Source: Saccharopolyspora spinosa NRRL 18395
GTDB taxonomy: Bacteria; Actinomycetota; Actinomycetes; Mycobacteriales; Pseudonocardiaceae
Assembly (NCBI RefSeq): GCF_000194155.1
Contig: NZ_GL877878.1
Coordinates: 2,179,497 to 2,243,496 of the forward strand
Reading direction: 5' to 3'
DNA: 64,000 nucleotides
The notes beneath the pieces are model-generated. The model saw only the letters and a list, made by a program, of their open reading frames with translations. It did no database searches and was not told where the DNA came from. Within the stretch, counting starts at the first letter, position 1. Each line of letters starts with the position of its first letter. Below are positions 50,822-60,439 of this stretch, piece by piece. The position numbers and the translations under genes are program-made.

Positions 50822-51183
50822 TGATGCCGATTCCGCCAGACAAACCCTGGCTCGACAACGAGGCCGGGCCGCTGCTGCGCCCGTACTCGCTCACCAACGG
50901 CCGGACCAAGCCAAGCGCCACGCTGACGCTGCAGTCGATGGTCCGGTCCACCGGTCGGGTGACGCCCGAGCGAATCGAGCCGATGCACGCCAAGATGCTC
51001 GAGCTCTGCCGGTTCGCCACGTCGGTCGCCGAGGTCTCGGCGCACCTGCACCAGCCCGCTGTGGTCACCAAGGTCCTGCTCTCCGACCTCATCGACTGGG
51101 GAGCCGTCACCACCCGACTGCCCGATGACATGCCCGACCGAGCACAGCTGGAGGCGTTGCTCCTTGGTCTCCAACAACTCTGA
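50818..51183 (+). CDS. cvnC: Conservon DUF742 protein CvnC
   Basis: A 121-residue DUF742 protein. It has the family start GPLLRPYSLTNGRTKPS and a winged-helix-like second half (EVSAHLHQPAVVTKVLLSDL, IDWGAVTTRLP). DUF742 proteins are the third member of every conservon, probably regulatory. It overlaps cvnB by four bases and cvnD starts inside its end. Confidence 0.9.
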   Translation: MMMPIPPDKPWLDNEAGPLLRPYSLTNGRTKPSATLTLQSMVRSTGRVTPERIEPMHAKMLELCRFATSVAEVSAHLHQPAVVTKVLLSDLIDWGAVTTRLPDDMPDRAQLEALLLGLQQL

Positions 51184-51736
51184 ACTGTTCCCGACCGCGT
51201 TCAAGTTTCTCGTCGCGGGCGGGTTCGGCGTCGGGAAGACCACCTTCGTCCGGTCGGTCAGCGAAATCGAACCGCTGACGACCGAGGAAACGCTGACCAT
51301 CGCCAGCATCGGCACCGATGACCTGGCCGGGGTCGGCGAGAAGACCACCACCACCGTCGCGATGGACTTCGGGCGCATCACCTTCGACCCGCAGAACATC
51401 GTGCTGTTCCTGTTCGGCACCCCCGGGCAGGAGCGGTTCTGGTTCATGTGGGACGACCTGGTGAACGGGGCGCTCGGCGCGGTCGTGCTCGCCGACACCC
51501 GCAGGTTGGAGGACTGCTTCGCCGCGGTCGAGTTCTTCGAACAACGAGGGATCGACTTCCTCGTCGCGGTCAACCACTTCGCCGGCGGCTTCCGCTACGA
51601 GCCCGAAGAGGTTCGGGAGGCACTGGACATCAAGCCCCGCGTGCCGATCGTCGCGTGCGACGCACGCGACCGGCGCTCAGCGGCGTCGGTGCTCGCTTGC
51701 CTGACCAAGCACGTTCTCGTCAACCGTCCTTTGTAG
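51164..51736 (+). CDS. cvnD: Conservon small GTPase-like protein CvnD
   Basis: A 190-residue Ras-like protein: P-loop AGGFGVGKTTFV, G3 FGTPGQERFWFMWDDL, G4 AVNHF (instead of NKxD), and ACDARD as G5. It starts at TTG 51164, 20 bases inside cvnC, with GGAGG nine bases upstream; longer frames read through cvnC. CvnD GTPases cycle with CvnB and CvnA at the membrane. All GTPase motifs are present. Confidence 0.9.
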   Translation: MVSNNSELFPTAFKFLVAGGFGVGKTTFVRSVSEIEPLTTEETLTIASIGTDDLAGVGEKTTTTVAMDFGRITFDPQNIVLFLFGTPGQERFWFMWDDLVNGALGAVVLADTRRLEDCFAAVEFFEQRGIDFLVAVNHFAGGFRYEPEEVREALDIKPRVPIVACDARDRRSAASVLACLTKHVLVNRPL

Positions 51737-51946
51737 ACGAAATACGCACAGCGGAAACGGCGGCGAGTGGAGGTGACCGTGCACTCCTGTCGAACCACGC
51801 GGGTTGTCGTCGGGCCGTGGATCCAATGGCCACTCCGCAGGTTTGTGCGGAGGTGTTCGATCCGCGTCCCGGCGGACACCGGCAGGGACGGACGTGACGG
51901 TGACAACCCGTCCACTCCGTTTTTTGCACGATAACGGCACACAGGG

Positions 51947-52534
51947 ATGGAGTTCTTCTTGAGTACCTACGATCCCCAAGGGACCACCTTCGACGCCCAA
52001 GGCAATCGCATGCTGGAGCCTCAAGAGAGCGACAGCGTCGTGCGGTCACGGGTCGCCCGGCTACGGGCGCTTGGTTTGCTGGGCCTGCAGCGGGACGAAC
52101 AGTTCAGCGATTTCGCGGCGAAGATCACCGAGGCGTTTCATGCTCCTGTTGCGGTGGTCAACATCTTCGATGACAAGAATCAGAATTTCGTCGGCGCCCA
52201 CATGCAAGCGGGAGGAGATACTTCAAGCCTCACGACCATGCCGAAGAACGCTGGTTGGTGCCCGCACACGCTAGCACGGAAAAAAGCGTTTCCACTCGGC
52301 AATGTCATGGCCTATCCACGTTTCGCAGGCAACGTTCTCGTAGACGAGATGGGCGCGAAGTCCTATCTCGGGGCACCACTGATCGACGACACTGGCACCG
52401 CTTTGGGCACGGTCTGCGTGGTAGACATCGTGGAACGCGACTGGAATCTATCTGACGTGGAAACCATCAAAACGTTCGCCAGAAACGTGGTGCAGGGGAT
52501 CTACCATCGGCAAGGTGGAATTGTGTTGCCCTGA
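51947..52534 (+). CDS. GAF-domain sensor protein downstream of the conservon
   Basis: A 195-residue single-domain GAF protein: the N-terminus is a short helix, then FSDFAAKITEAFHAPVAVVN, SYLGAPLIDDTGTALGTVCV and DVETIKTFARNVVQ. A CPHTLARKKAF block contains a Cys of possible ligand use. GAF proteins bind small molecules; here it lies 210 bases downstream of cvnD and ends the region with a very strong hairpin, so it may report into the conservon. ATG 51947; a TTG at 51959 is an alternative start. Confidence 0.8.
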   Translation: MEFFLSTYDPQGTTFDAQGNRMLEPQESDSVVRSRVARLRALGLLGLQRDEQFSDFAAKITEAFHAPVAVVNIFDDKNQNFVGAHMQAGGDTSSLTTMPKNAGWCPHTLARKKAFPLGNVMAYPRFAGNVLVDEMGAKSYLGAPLIDDTGTALGTVCVVDIVERDWNLSDVETIKTFARNVVQGIYHRQGGIVLP

Positions 52535-52547
52535 TCGCCGACCCTTC

Positions 52548-52598
52548 GGTGCAGCTCGCGTGGACTGATGTAGTGCATCAGTCCACGCGAGCTGCACC
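52548..52598. terminator. Perfect 23-bp hairpin
   Basis: Bases 52548-52570 (starting GGTGCAGCTCGCG) pair without mismatch with 52576-52598 around a five-base loop TAGTG. It lies 13 bases after the GAF stop and 70 bases before the convergent dehydrogenase stop, so it probably ends both transcripts. No U-run is present. Confidence 0.8.
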
Positions 52599-52669
52599 GC
52601 ATTCATTTCGTCGTTCCGCGGGTGGGATCACGGCCGCGTCGACGGCCGGCCACCGCCGCGTGGTCGCCG

Positions 52670-54280
52670 TCAACGCATGAGCAGCGGATCCACGCAGTGT
52701 TCTTCGTCCGGCCTGCGCTGGTCGACGTTGCCGATCGTCTCCTCATATCCAGCGATGTGGTTGATCAGCGTCGGCACGTTCGGAAGCTCCAGCCTCACGT
52801 CGCGCCGTGCTTCCGTCAGCCGCTGGCGCAGCTTGTGCTCGCACCACTGGGCTGTGTACTCGTGCATCTCCGAACGGTAAGCCGTCGAGCTCGTTAACGC
52901 TGCTAGAACAGACCAGCACAGCAGGTCTCCGAGCACGTTGAAGAGGATGTGCTGCTCCTGCTCGGTGACGGCGCGGCGGGCGGTGAACGAGGCGGCCTCC
53001 TCGACGAGGTAGGTCACCTGCGGGGATGCGGGCAGGGCGTGGACGAGCTCACCGAAGCCCGCCGGATTGCGGTGGATCATCTTCCCGACGTATACGGTAA
53101 TGGCCTCGGTCGCTCCTTCGAAGATCCGGAAGAGGCGGTAATCTCTGAAGAACGGACCGACGATGTTCGTGTCCAGGAAGCCTCGCGCTCCCAGCGTCTG
53201 CAAGCTGCGGTCCACGACCGTGAACATCTCTTCCGTTGCGACGATTTTCGCAACGAAGTACAGCAGTTCCGGCGGCTGCTCGCCCATGTCGAGCTGGGAA
53301 GTGATGTGGTCGAGCAGTGTCTCCACCGCCTGCGTCGCGGCCACCGCGTCGGTGAGGATCTGCTGGGTCCGGCCATTTTCCACCAGCAGGCCCGTGGCGA
53401 CGGTGCGACGCGCGGCGTACCGCGCCGCTACCTCCAGTGATCGTTTCATCGCCCCGAGGCTGCCCGCAGCGAGAACGAGCCGCGCGAGCATGAATGCCGC
53501 GTTCGCGGCTTCGATCCCCTCGCCTTCAGTACCGAGCATCCACTCCGCAGGTACTCGCATGTCCTTGAAGGTCAGGATGTTCTGCGGCACGGCCTTCAGG
53601 CCCAAGGTCAGCAGCTCGGGGCCGGCGGTGAAGCCCGGGGTGGCGGTGTCGACGACGAAGCCGGTGTATCCCAGTTCCCTGCCCTGCTCGTCGCAGAGCC
53701 GGGTGAACACATTCAGGTACCTGGAAGCGGCCCCGAGGCTGATCCACCGCTTCGTGCCGTTGATCGTGTAACTGCCGTCCCAGTTCCTGGTCGCGTAGGT
53801 GGTCATGCCACGCAGGTTCGAACCCATACCCGGCTCGCTGGCCGCGCTCGTGGTCAGGCTCTTCCCCTGGGCGAGCAACGGGAGGACGTCCGCTTTGACC
53901 TGTTCAGAAGCGTGGTGCATGATCGGCGGGATGCCCACCGCGTTTTGCACAGCGGTCATGACGAACAGGTTGCAGTCGATCGCCCCGAGTTGTTCCATGA
54001 TCCGGAAGGTGTCTCGGTAGTTTAATTCCAGCCCCTGGTACTGGCGTGGGACTTGAAGTCCCAGCAGTCCCGCACTGGCGAAATCGGGCACCACGCCGAG
54101 GTCGATGGATCGACGCTCGTCCATTCGTCGCGAATCTAGTCGTTCCCGTGCGTACCAACGCAGGAACTCTAGTATTTCGACGGCCTTGCTGGACAGCATT
54201 GCGTTTTCAACAGTGGGATTCCAAGATAGTTCTTCATTCGAGGCCCCATCGAAAGCGCGTTCGTTTAAGTCTGAAGTCAC
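52670..54280 (-). CDS. Large acyl-CoA dehydrogenase-like protein
   Basis: A 536-residue protein from GTG 54280 (GGAGGAG just upstream), longer than the usual 380. The core has TTSAASEPGMGSNLRGMTTY, INGTKRWISLGAASRYLNVF and a C-terminal GFLDTNIVGPFFRDYRLFRI leading to FEGATEAITVYVGK, the E-G-x-T-E-A catalytic region. About 120 C-terminal residues are extra. This resembles the dehydrogenases of specialised metabolism or long-chain ACADs. A broken duplicate lies just upstream. Confidence 0.85.
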   Translation of the reverse strand: MTSDLNERAFDGASNEELSWNPTVENAMLSSKAVEILEFLRWYARERLDSRRMDERRSIDLGVVPDFASAGLLGLQVPRQYQGLELNYRDTFRIMEQLGAIDCNLFVMTAVQNAVGIPPIMHHASEQVKADVLPLLAQGKSLTTSAASEPGMGSNLRGMTTYATRNWDGSYTINGTKRWISLGAASRYLNVFTRLCDEQGRELGYTGFVVDTATPGFTAGPELLTLGLKAVPQNILTFKDMRVPAEWMLGTEGEGIEAANAAFMLARLVLAAGSLGAMKRSLEVAARYAARRTVATGLLVENGRTQQILTDAVAATQAVETLLDHITSQLDMGEQPPELLYFVAKIVATEEMFTVVDRSLQTLGARGFLDTNIVGPFFRDYRLFRIFEGATEAITVYVGKMIHRNPAGFGELVHALPASPQVTYLVEEAASFTARRAVTEQEQHILFNVLGDLLCWSVLAALTSSTAYRSEMHEYTAQWCEHKLRQRLTEARRDVRLELPNVPTLINHIAGYEETIGNVDQRRPDEEHCVDPLLMR

Positions 54281-54452
54281 TGCTCCTCCAGTGGACTTGG
54301 TGCGACCTCGCCGGAAGGTGTACATGGGCGCACACATTACGTCAGAATATGTCCCGAGAGAACCGGCCCGTGGAAATGCCGCTCCCGGAGTTCGTCACGG
54401 GGCGGAGCCAATGGACGCGATTCTCCTGCCTGAGTCGAACCCAAGTAATAAT

Positions 54453-54871
54453 TTAATGTTCGACGACTATAGAAAGCGGCGATTTGCGCCGGATAAGCCG
54501 TGCAGCGCTGCTCAGGTGGCGTGGTGCCGGCGGGTCACGTGCCGCTTGCTCGCCCTGCGCTAACCAGGGCAGGGCGGCCATCTTCAGAGCCTCGGGAGCG
54601 AAGTGCCGAACCAGCGGAACCCCAATGGTGTTGTGCACAATGGTCACAACCACTCGACCCGCGTCGATCGCAACGAACTGCGCCATCACTCGGAGTGCGT
54701 CCGCAGGCCGAACAGCCCGGCAGACGCGAAGCCCGGCACCAGGGAGGTCGAGAACGAACGGCGCTCGTCCACCCTCCGCGAATCGACGCCTCCCCGGCTG
54801 TACCTCCGCAGGAACTCCAGCATTCCCGACACGGCATCGTGGGGCGGTGCGCCCTTGTCGGTCGAGTCCAT
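54453..54871 (-). pseudogene. Broken N-terminal copy of the large acyl-CoA dehydrogenase
   Basis: Two frames together match the start of the neighbouring dehydrogenase: MLEFLRRYSRGGVDSRRVDE with VPGFASAGLFGL in one, and IGVPLVRHFAPEALKMAALP with WLAQGEQAA in the other. The intact gene has ILEFLRWYARERLDSRRMDE and VGIPPIMHHASEQVKADVLP at the same places. A frameshift and loss of some 60 residues separate the parts, and everything after the first 130 residues is missing. It is a decayed tandem duplicate. Confidence 0.8.
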
Positions 54872-55505
54872 AGATCCCTCCTTTGAGGACCGCTCAGCAC
54901 ACGATCTTCAAGGCACCACGACGAGGGAGCCGACCAGGCTGGGGTTCGGTGCTCGTCGGTTTCCAGAAGTCGGGGCGCGAAAAATTCCCGGCAGGACGGA
55001 TTCCACGCGGGTGAGTTGCGAAGTGTCTTACGGCGTAAAGGCGACTCCAAGGCCGACGACCGCTCGGCCCGTGAACGGCTGCCGGCAGCCGAGCCGGTAC
55101 GACGGGGGGGACGATCCCCAGCGATCCCCAGCCAGCAGGCGGAAGCGCCGGCGGCGGCACCACATCGGACACCGGAGATCCGTCGACCTTGACGCGACCA
55201 GGCCGACAACCATCGAGGACGGGGCCCCGAAGCGGCAGGGCGGCGTTCATGCGCATCTCCGATCTGCGGTGACCCATTGCTTCCGTTTGACTACGAAAAG
55301 TAAGGATAAACTAGCCCTCCTTACTTCTTATGGGTACCACCTTTGAGGTGACAGGACACGTGTTCTAGGCAAATTCCGTTACATAGCGCAACATTCTGCC
55401 GTGCAGGCAAGCGAGCAATCAAGTCTAGGTGATTATCACCTCGAAGATCCGCCACCCAATCCGGCCGCGTTCGACCGCACGATCGGCGGGGCAACCTGCA
55501 GGTCG
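54872..55505. other. Intergenic region with three operator-like palindromes
   Basis: No gene is visible in these 634 bases. The right half holds AAGTAAGGA...TCCTTACTT (55298-55306 with 55318-55326), CACCTTTGAGGTG (55338-55350) and AGGTGATTATCACCT (55427-55441). The last two share an AGGTG/CACCT core. They lie upstream of the broken LysR gene and could have been its sites. The AT content around 55290-55335 is unusually high for this genome, promoter-like. Confidence 0.55.
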
Positions 55506-56324
55506 ATGGAAATGTTCCACCTGCGGTACTTCGTGGCGGTTGCGGAGAATCTGTCCTTCTCCAAGGCCGCCCGGCAGCTGCACATGGCGACCTCGCCGCT
55601 GAGTCAGCGTTCGGGACCTGGAACACGACCTCGGCGCGGCGCTGTTCGATCAGGACTCGCACCACGTGCGGCTGACCGACGCCGGTGCGCCTCTGCTGCC
55701 GACCGCCAAGGACGTGCTCGGCCCGGCCTGCATTCGTCGATGCGGCTGCGGCTCAAGGCGTTCGAGGACAAGTGCGCCGCCGTGTGCGACATCAAGTGCT
55801 GGCCGAACGGCAGCAACGACCTGCTCGCGAACGTGCAGCATGGCGAACTCGCGATGACGCTGGCGCACCTGCCGGTGCACGCCGAGGGCATCAAGGTGTT
55901 CGAACTGGTGCGCGAGCCGCTCGGCGCGGTGCTGCAGCGGTGGAGTTCGGTTCCCGCAGCTCGGTCTCGCTCACCGAACTGGTCGACCACACCTACCTCA
56001 GCGCAGCGTCACTGATGCTGCCGACGTATTGCGGAGAGCTGCTGGCCCGGCTCGAAGCGGCCGGAATCCACCGGCGCATCACGCTCAACAACGGCGAACT
56101 ACGGCAGCACCAGCGAATTGGTCTCGAATGGGGACGCATTCTCCATTTCGATACCGGAACCGGAAAGCGGAATGCACAAGCATCGCGTCGAGAACACTGT
56201 GGTGCTGCCTTTCGATGATTTCGACCCGAACCTCGCAACCGGGATGATCTGGCGCCGCAATCGCACCGCAAGCCAACCCGACCTGCAACGATTGATCGAA
56301 CCGGCGAAATCGGCGTTGCACTGA
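55506..56324 (+). pseudogene. LysR-family regulator, frameshifted
   Basis: The N-terminal HTH is intact (HLRYFVAVAENLSFSKAARQ, then MATSPLSQR). The frame then shifts, continuing as LEHDLGAALFDQDSHHVRLT with DAGAPLLPTAKDVLG. The effector domain appears in pieces in several frames (LANVQHGELAMTLAHLPVHA, TELVDHTYLSAASLMLP, NATGMIWRRNRTAS-like end). At least three frameshifts occur within about 270 codons, against a normal LysR of about 300. The first frameshift is right after the HTH, so no functional regulator is expected. Confidence 0.85.
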
Positions 56325-56362
56325 TTCCGTCCCCACAAATGGCGCGACTGCCAGCAGTGCCT

Positions 56363-57478
56363 TCACACAGGCAGTTCGGTGTTCCAGTCCAGCCATTCGG
56401 CCGGGTCGCCGTCGGGCGGCGCTTCGGCGTGGCGCTGCCCCAGTCGCTCGACCTCGTCAGGGCGTTCCGCGTGGTCGGGCGTCAGCGCGGTGCTCTGCTG
56501 CGCACTGCGGACGGTGTTGCGCTCGACCCTTCGCCTGCGCTGACGCTCGTAGGCGTCGAGACTGCCGTGGTCACGCAATGCTTTGGCCAGGACCACCGCA
56601 TCCTCGAACGCCATCGAAGCGCCCTGGCCCGTCGCTGGCGACGCTGCGTGCGCCGCGTCGCCGATGAGCAGCATGCGGCCCTTGCGCCAGCGCGGCGTCG
56701 GCACCAGGTCGTGGGCATTCGTGGCGAGCACGTCATCGGTGGCCGCGACGATGTCCGCAGTCGGGGTTGCGTCCGGCCGCAGGACCGCAAGCAGCCGGTC
56801 GCGCATGGCGTCCGGGCCCTCCGTGCCGTCCAGCGGCGGCGCCGGCAACCTGCTGAACCAGAAGGTCCGGCCCTGCGGCGAGACCGCGTAGCCGAATGCG
56901 CTGCCGCTGCCCCGGACCATGTCGATGCGCCCCGGCTCGTGCGGTGGCTCGGCGCTGTCGGAGTAGCCGTAGAAGACCTGCTGGCCCACGTAGCGCTTCG
57001 GCACGGGGTCGATCAACGCGCGCACCGCGGAGTTCAGCCCGTCGGCGCCGATGAGCAGATCGCCCGCGACCGCCCGCCCATCGGCGAACCGCGCCGCAAC
57101 CTGGTCGCCGTCGTGCTCCGCGGCGACGAAGCGCGCGCCGTACTCGACGGGGAGACCTCGGCGGTGGACCTCCGAGCGCAGCAGGTCGCACAGCTCGGCG
57201 CGGCGAACGCAGCGATAGCCATCGTCAAAAGCTGACGAACCCAACTCCGCCCCGTCGCTGCCGGTGAGGCGCAGCGACGTCAACGGGAAGCCCACTTCCG
57301 GGACGACATCGATCTGGCGCAGCGCCCACATCCCGTTGGCCGCCACCGTCAGGAACGCCCCGATGTCCGCCCCGCTGCACGGGTGCGCCTCGTGCACGCT
57401 CACCTCGATCCCGGCTTTGTCCAGCGCCAATGCGGCAGCCGTGCCTGCGATCCCGCTACCGATGATGACGACTCGCAC
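56363..57478 (-). CDS. FAD-dependent monooxygenase
   Basis: A 371-residue group A flavin monooxygenase: GSGIAGTAAALALDKAGIEV (FAD GxGxxG), GADGLNSAVRALI (DG motif) and LIGDAAHAASPATGQGASMA (GD motif). It hydroxylates an aromatic or similar compound with NAD(P)H and O2, substrate unknown. ATG 57478. It is convergent with the broken LysR gene, which might once have controlled it. Intact. Confidence 0.92.
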   Translation of the reverse strand: MRVVIIGSGIAGTAAALALDKAGIEVSVHEAHPCSGADIGAFLTVAANGMWALRQIDVVPEVGFPLTSLRLTGSDGAELGSSAFDDGYRCVRRAELCDLLRSEVHRRGLPVEYGARFVAAEHDGDQVAARFADGRAVAGDLLIGADGLNSAVRALIDPVPKRYVGQQVFYGYSDSAEPPHEPGRIDMVRGSGSAFGYAVSPQGRTFWFSRLPAPPLDGTEGPDAMRDRLLAVLRPDATPTADIVAATDDVLATNAHDLVPTPRWRKGRMLLIGDAAHAASPATGQGASMAFEDAVVLAKALRDHGSLDAYERQRRRRVERNTVRSAQQSTALTPDHAERPDEVERLGQRHAEAPPDGDPAEWLDWNTELPV

Positions 57479-57648
57479 GACGACTCCCCAGTTGTCGACC
57501 TGACCGAATGCACGACTGCGATCACCGTAGTCCAGATCGCCGACGACACCGCGCCAAGTCGAATTCTGATCGGGCGGCGGGCTCCCTTACCGAGACGCGG
57601 CAATCGGAGGAGTGGCGCGAGCTCGCGGCGGTCACGCAGGCATGACCA

Positions 57649-59805
57649 TCACTTGATGCCTGCGGCGTCCATGCCCCGGATTTCCTTCTTGAGGTCGTGG
57701 ATCTCGTCGCGCAGCCGCGCCGCCAGCTCGAACTGCAACTCGCGGGCCGCGTTCATCATCTGGTCGTTGAGCTGCTGGACCAGGTCCGCCAGCTCGGCGC
57801 GCGGCATCGACTTGATGTCGCGGTCCGCCAGCAGCCCGGCGCTGACCACGGCCTCCCCGGTCGGCTTCTTGCCGCGCGAGACGTTGCGGCCGGAACCGCC
57901 GACGGCCACCGACTCCTCGGTGTCCTCGGACTCGGAGTACACCCGGTCCAGGATGTCGGCGATCTTCTTGCGCAGCGGCTGCGGATCGATGCCGTGCTCT
58001 TCGTTGTAGGCCATCTGCTTGGCGCGGCGCCGGTTGGTCTCGTCGATGGCGTGCTGCATCGAGTCGGTGATCCGGTCCGCGTACATGTGCACCTGGCCGG
58101 ACACGTTCCGGGCCGCGCGGCCGATCGTCTGCACCAGGCTGGTGCCGGAGCGCAGGAAGCCCTCCTTGTCGGCGTCCAGGATCGACACCAGGGAGACCTC
58201 CGGCAGGTCCAGGCCCTCCCGCAGCAGGTTGATGCCGATCAGCACGTCGTACTCCCCCAGGCGCAGCTGCCGCAGCAGCTCGACCCGCCGCAGGGTGTCG
58301 ACCTCGGAGTGCAGGTACCGCACCCGGACGCCCAGTTCGAGCAGGTAGTCGGTGAGGTCCTCGGCCATCTTCTTGGTCAACGTGGTGACCAGCACCCGCT
58401 CGTCGCGGTCGGCGCGCTCCCGGATCTCGTGCACCAGGTCGTCGATCTGGCCCTCCGTGGGCTTGACGATCACCTCGGGGTCGATCAGCCCGGTCGGGCG
58501 GATCACCTGCTCGACGAACTCGCCGCCGGCCTGCGCCATCTCGTACGGCCCCGGCGTCGCCGACAGGTACACCGTCTGGCCGATCCGGTCGCTGAACTCC
58601 TCGAAGGTCAGCGGCCGGTTGTCCAGCGCGCTGGGCAGCCGGAAGCCGTGCTCGACCAGGGTCCGCTTGCGGGACGCGTCGCCCTCGTACATGCCGCCGA
58701 TCTGCGGCACCGTGTAGTGCGACTCGTCGATGACCAGCAGGAAGTCGTCCGGGAAGTAGTCGATCAGCGTCGCCGGCGCCGAACCGGCCGGGCGGTCGTC
58801 GATGTGCCGGGAGTAGTTCTCGATGCCGGAGCAGAACCCGACCTGGCGCATCATCTCGATGTCGTACTGGGTGCGCATCCGCAGCCGCTGCGCCTCCAGC
58901 AGCTTGTTCTGCTTCTCCAGCTTGCCCAGCTGCTCCTCCAGCTCGGCCTCGATGCCGCGGATGGCCTTCTCCATCCGGTCCGGGCCGGCCACGTAGTGCG
59001 TCGCCGGGAAGATCCGCAGGTCGCGCACCTCACGCACGATCTCGCCGGTCAGCGGGTGCAGGTAGTGCAGCCGGTCGATCTCGTCGCCGAAGAACTCCAC
59101 GCGCACCGCGAGCTCCTCGTAGGCCGGGATGATCTCCACGGTGTCGCCGCGCACCCGGAAGGTGCCGCGGGCGAAGGCGATGTCGTTGCGGGTGTACTGC
59201 ACGTCCACCAACGCGCGCAGGAACACGTCCCGGTCGATCTCGCCGCCGATCTCCAGCGGGATGGACCGGTCCAGGTACGACTGCGGGGTGCCCAGGCCGT
59301 AGATGCAGGACACCGACGAGACGACCACGCAGTCGCGGCGGCTGAGCAGGTTCGACGTGGCGGAGTGGCGCAGCCGCTCGACGTCCTCGTTGATCGACGA
59401 GTCCTTCTCGATGTAGGTGTCGGTCTGGGGGACGTACGCCTCGGGTTGGTAGTAGTCGTAGTAGCTGACGAAGTACTCGACGGCGTTGTCCGGGAAGAAG
59501 CCGCGCAGCTCGTTGGCCATCTGGGCGGCCAGCGTCTTGTTCGGCTCCAGCACCAGGGTGGGCCGCTGGATGCGCTCGATCAGCCAGGCGGTGGTAGCCG
59601 ACTTGCCGGTGCCGGTGGCGCCCAGCAGCACTACGTCCTTCTCGCCGGAGTTGATTCGCCGCTCCAGGTCCTCGATCGCCTGCGGCTGGTCGCCAGCCGG
59701 CTTGTAGTCGCTGACCATGCGGAACCGGCCATCGATCCGCGGGATGTCGCTGACCGGCCGGAACTCGGATTGGGCCAGGACGGGGTGCTCAGTCGCGAAT
59801 GCCAC
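57649..59805 (-). CDS. uvrB: Excinuclease ABC subunit B (UvrB)
   Basis: UvrB of nucleotide excision repair, about 718 residues. It has Walker A GATGTGKS, the beta-hairpin region [20 protein letters not shown], motif [16 protein letters not shown], the [13 protein letters not shown] helicase motif VI, and a C-terminal UVR domain ([20 protein letters not shown]). It loads onto damage with UvrA and guides UvrC. GTG 59805 gives the family start [18 protein letters not shown]; a further 10 codons upstream (to 59835) are open but unlike the family. Confidence 0.97.
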   Translation of the reverse strand: MAFATEHPVLAQSEFRPVSDIPRIDGRFRMVSDYKPAGDQPQAIEDLERRINSGEKDVVLLGATGTGKSATTAWLIERIQRPTLVLEPNKTLAAQMANELRGFFPDNAVEYFVSYYDYYQPEAYVPQTDTYIEKDSSINEDVERLRHSATSNLLSRRDCVVVSSVSCIYGLGTPQSYLDRSIPLEIGGEIDRDVFLRALVDVQYTRNDIAFARGTFRVRGDTVEIIPAYEELAVRVEFFGDEIDRLHYLHPLTGEIVREVRDLRIFPATHYVAGPDRMEKAIRGIEAELEEQLGKLEKQNKLLEAQRLRMRTQYDIEMMRQVGFCSGIENYSRHIDDRPAGSAPATLIDYFPDDFLLVIDESHYTVPQIGGMYEGDASRKRTLVEHGFRLPSALDNRPLTFEEFSDRIGQTVYLSATPGPYEMAQAGGEFVEQVIRPTGLIDPEVIVKPTEGQIDDLVHEIRERADRDERVLVTTLTKKMAEDLTDYLLELGVRVRYLHSEVDTLRRVELLRQLRLGEYDVLIGINLLREGLDLPEVSLVSILDADKEGFLRSGTSLVQTIGRAARNVSGQVHMYADRITDSMQHAIDETNRRRAKQMAYNEEHGIDPQPLRKKIADILDRVYSESEDTEESVAVGGSGRNVSRGKKPTGEAVVSAGLLADRDIKSMPRAELADLVQQLNDQMMNAARELQFELAARLRDEIHDLKKEIRGMDAAGIK

Positions 59806-59913
59806 GACAACCAATGTACGAGCCCGCCCCGACATCGTGCTCCGTCACGGGGTGCCCAAACGGCCACCAGGGCCGATAATGGGATACGTCACCCCAGTGC
59901 AGGAGGTGGTGTG

Positions 59914-60345
59914 ATGTCGAGCAGCGCACCTATCGCTGGGCATCCGGATCTCACCGAGATGCGCCTGCGCTACGAGCGGGCCGCGGAAACTCCCACCGCT
60001 CAGGTGGCGGACGGCTTCACCGTGCTTGGTGGCCTGTTCGTCGCATTGTCGCCGTGGATCACCGGCTTTCACGCAGTGACGCCGTCGTTGATGGTGAACA
60101 ACCTGGTCACCGGCCTGACCGCGACCGTTCTCGGGCTCTCGTTCGCGGCCGCCTACCACCGCACGCACGGCATCGCCTGGACCGTTCCGGTGCTGGGTGT
60201 GTGGACGATCGTGGCCGTGTTCGTGATGAGCGGAACCGCCGTCACGACCAGCAGCGTGCTGTGCAACGTGATCGGCGGTGCGGTCCTGATCCTCGCGGGT
60301 CTCGGCACGATGGCTCCGGCCTACGCCACCCGCGCGACGACCTGA
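59914..60345 (+). CDS. SPW-repeat membrane protein
   Basis: A 143-residue protein with about four helices. LFVALSPWITGFHA carries the SPW motif; VLGGLFVALS, LVTGLTATVLGLSFAAAY, WTVPVLGVWTIVAVFVM and GGAVLILAGLGTMAP are the helices. SPW proteins are small actinobacterial membrane proteins of unknown role. AGGAGG lies seven bases before ATG 59914. It is divergent from uvrB, with about 110 bases between starts. Confidence 0.88.
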   Translation: MSSSAPIAGHPDLTEMRLRYERAAETPTAQVADGFTVLGGLFVALSPWITGFHAVTPSLMVNNLVTGLTATVLGLSFAAAYHRTHGIAWTVPVLGVWTIVAVFVMSGTAVTTSSVLCNVIGGAVLILAGLGTMAPAYATRATT

Positions 60346-60389
60346 CCCCGACCGATCGGAGGTGAAGGATCACAAGTGGTGAAGGAATA

Positions 60390-60422
60390 GCGGGCGCGAC
60401 GACCTTCGGACGTCGCGCCCGC
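60390..60422. terminator. GC-rich 12-bp hairpin
   Basis: GCGGGCGCGACG and CGTCGCGCCCGC pair perfectly over a nine-base loop (ACCTTCGGA). It sits between the SPW gene and the first DUF402 gene and probably ends the former. No U-run. Confidence 0.7.
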
Positions 60423-60439
60423 CCGAATACAGTGGCAGG

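Noticed and set aside
57697..60345. 882-codon plus-strand frame opposite uvrB
   Set aside because: It is the GC-rich antisense shadow of uvrB; only the last 143 codons (SPW protein from 59914) have protein-like sequence.
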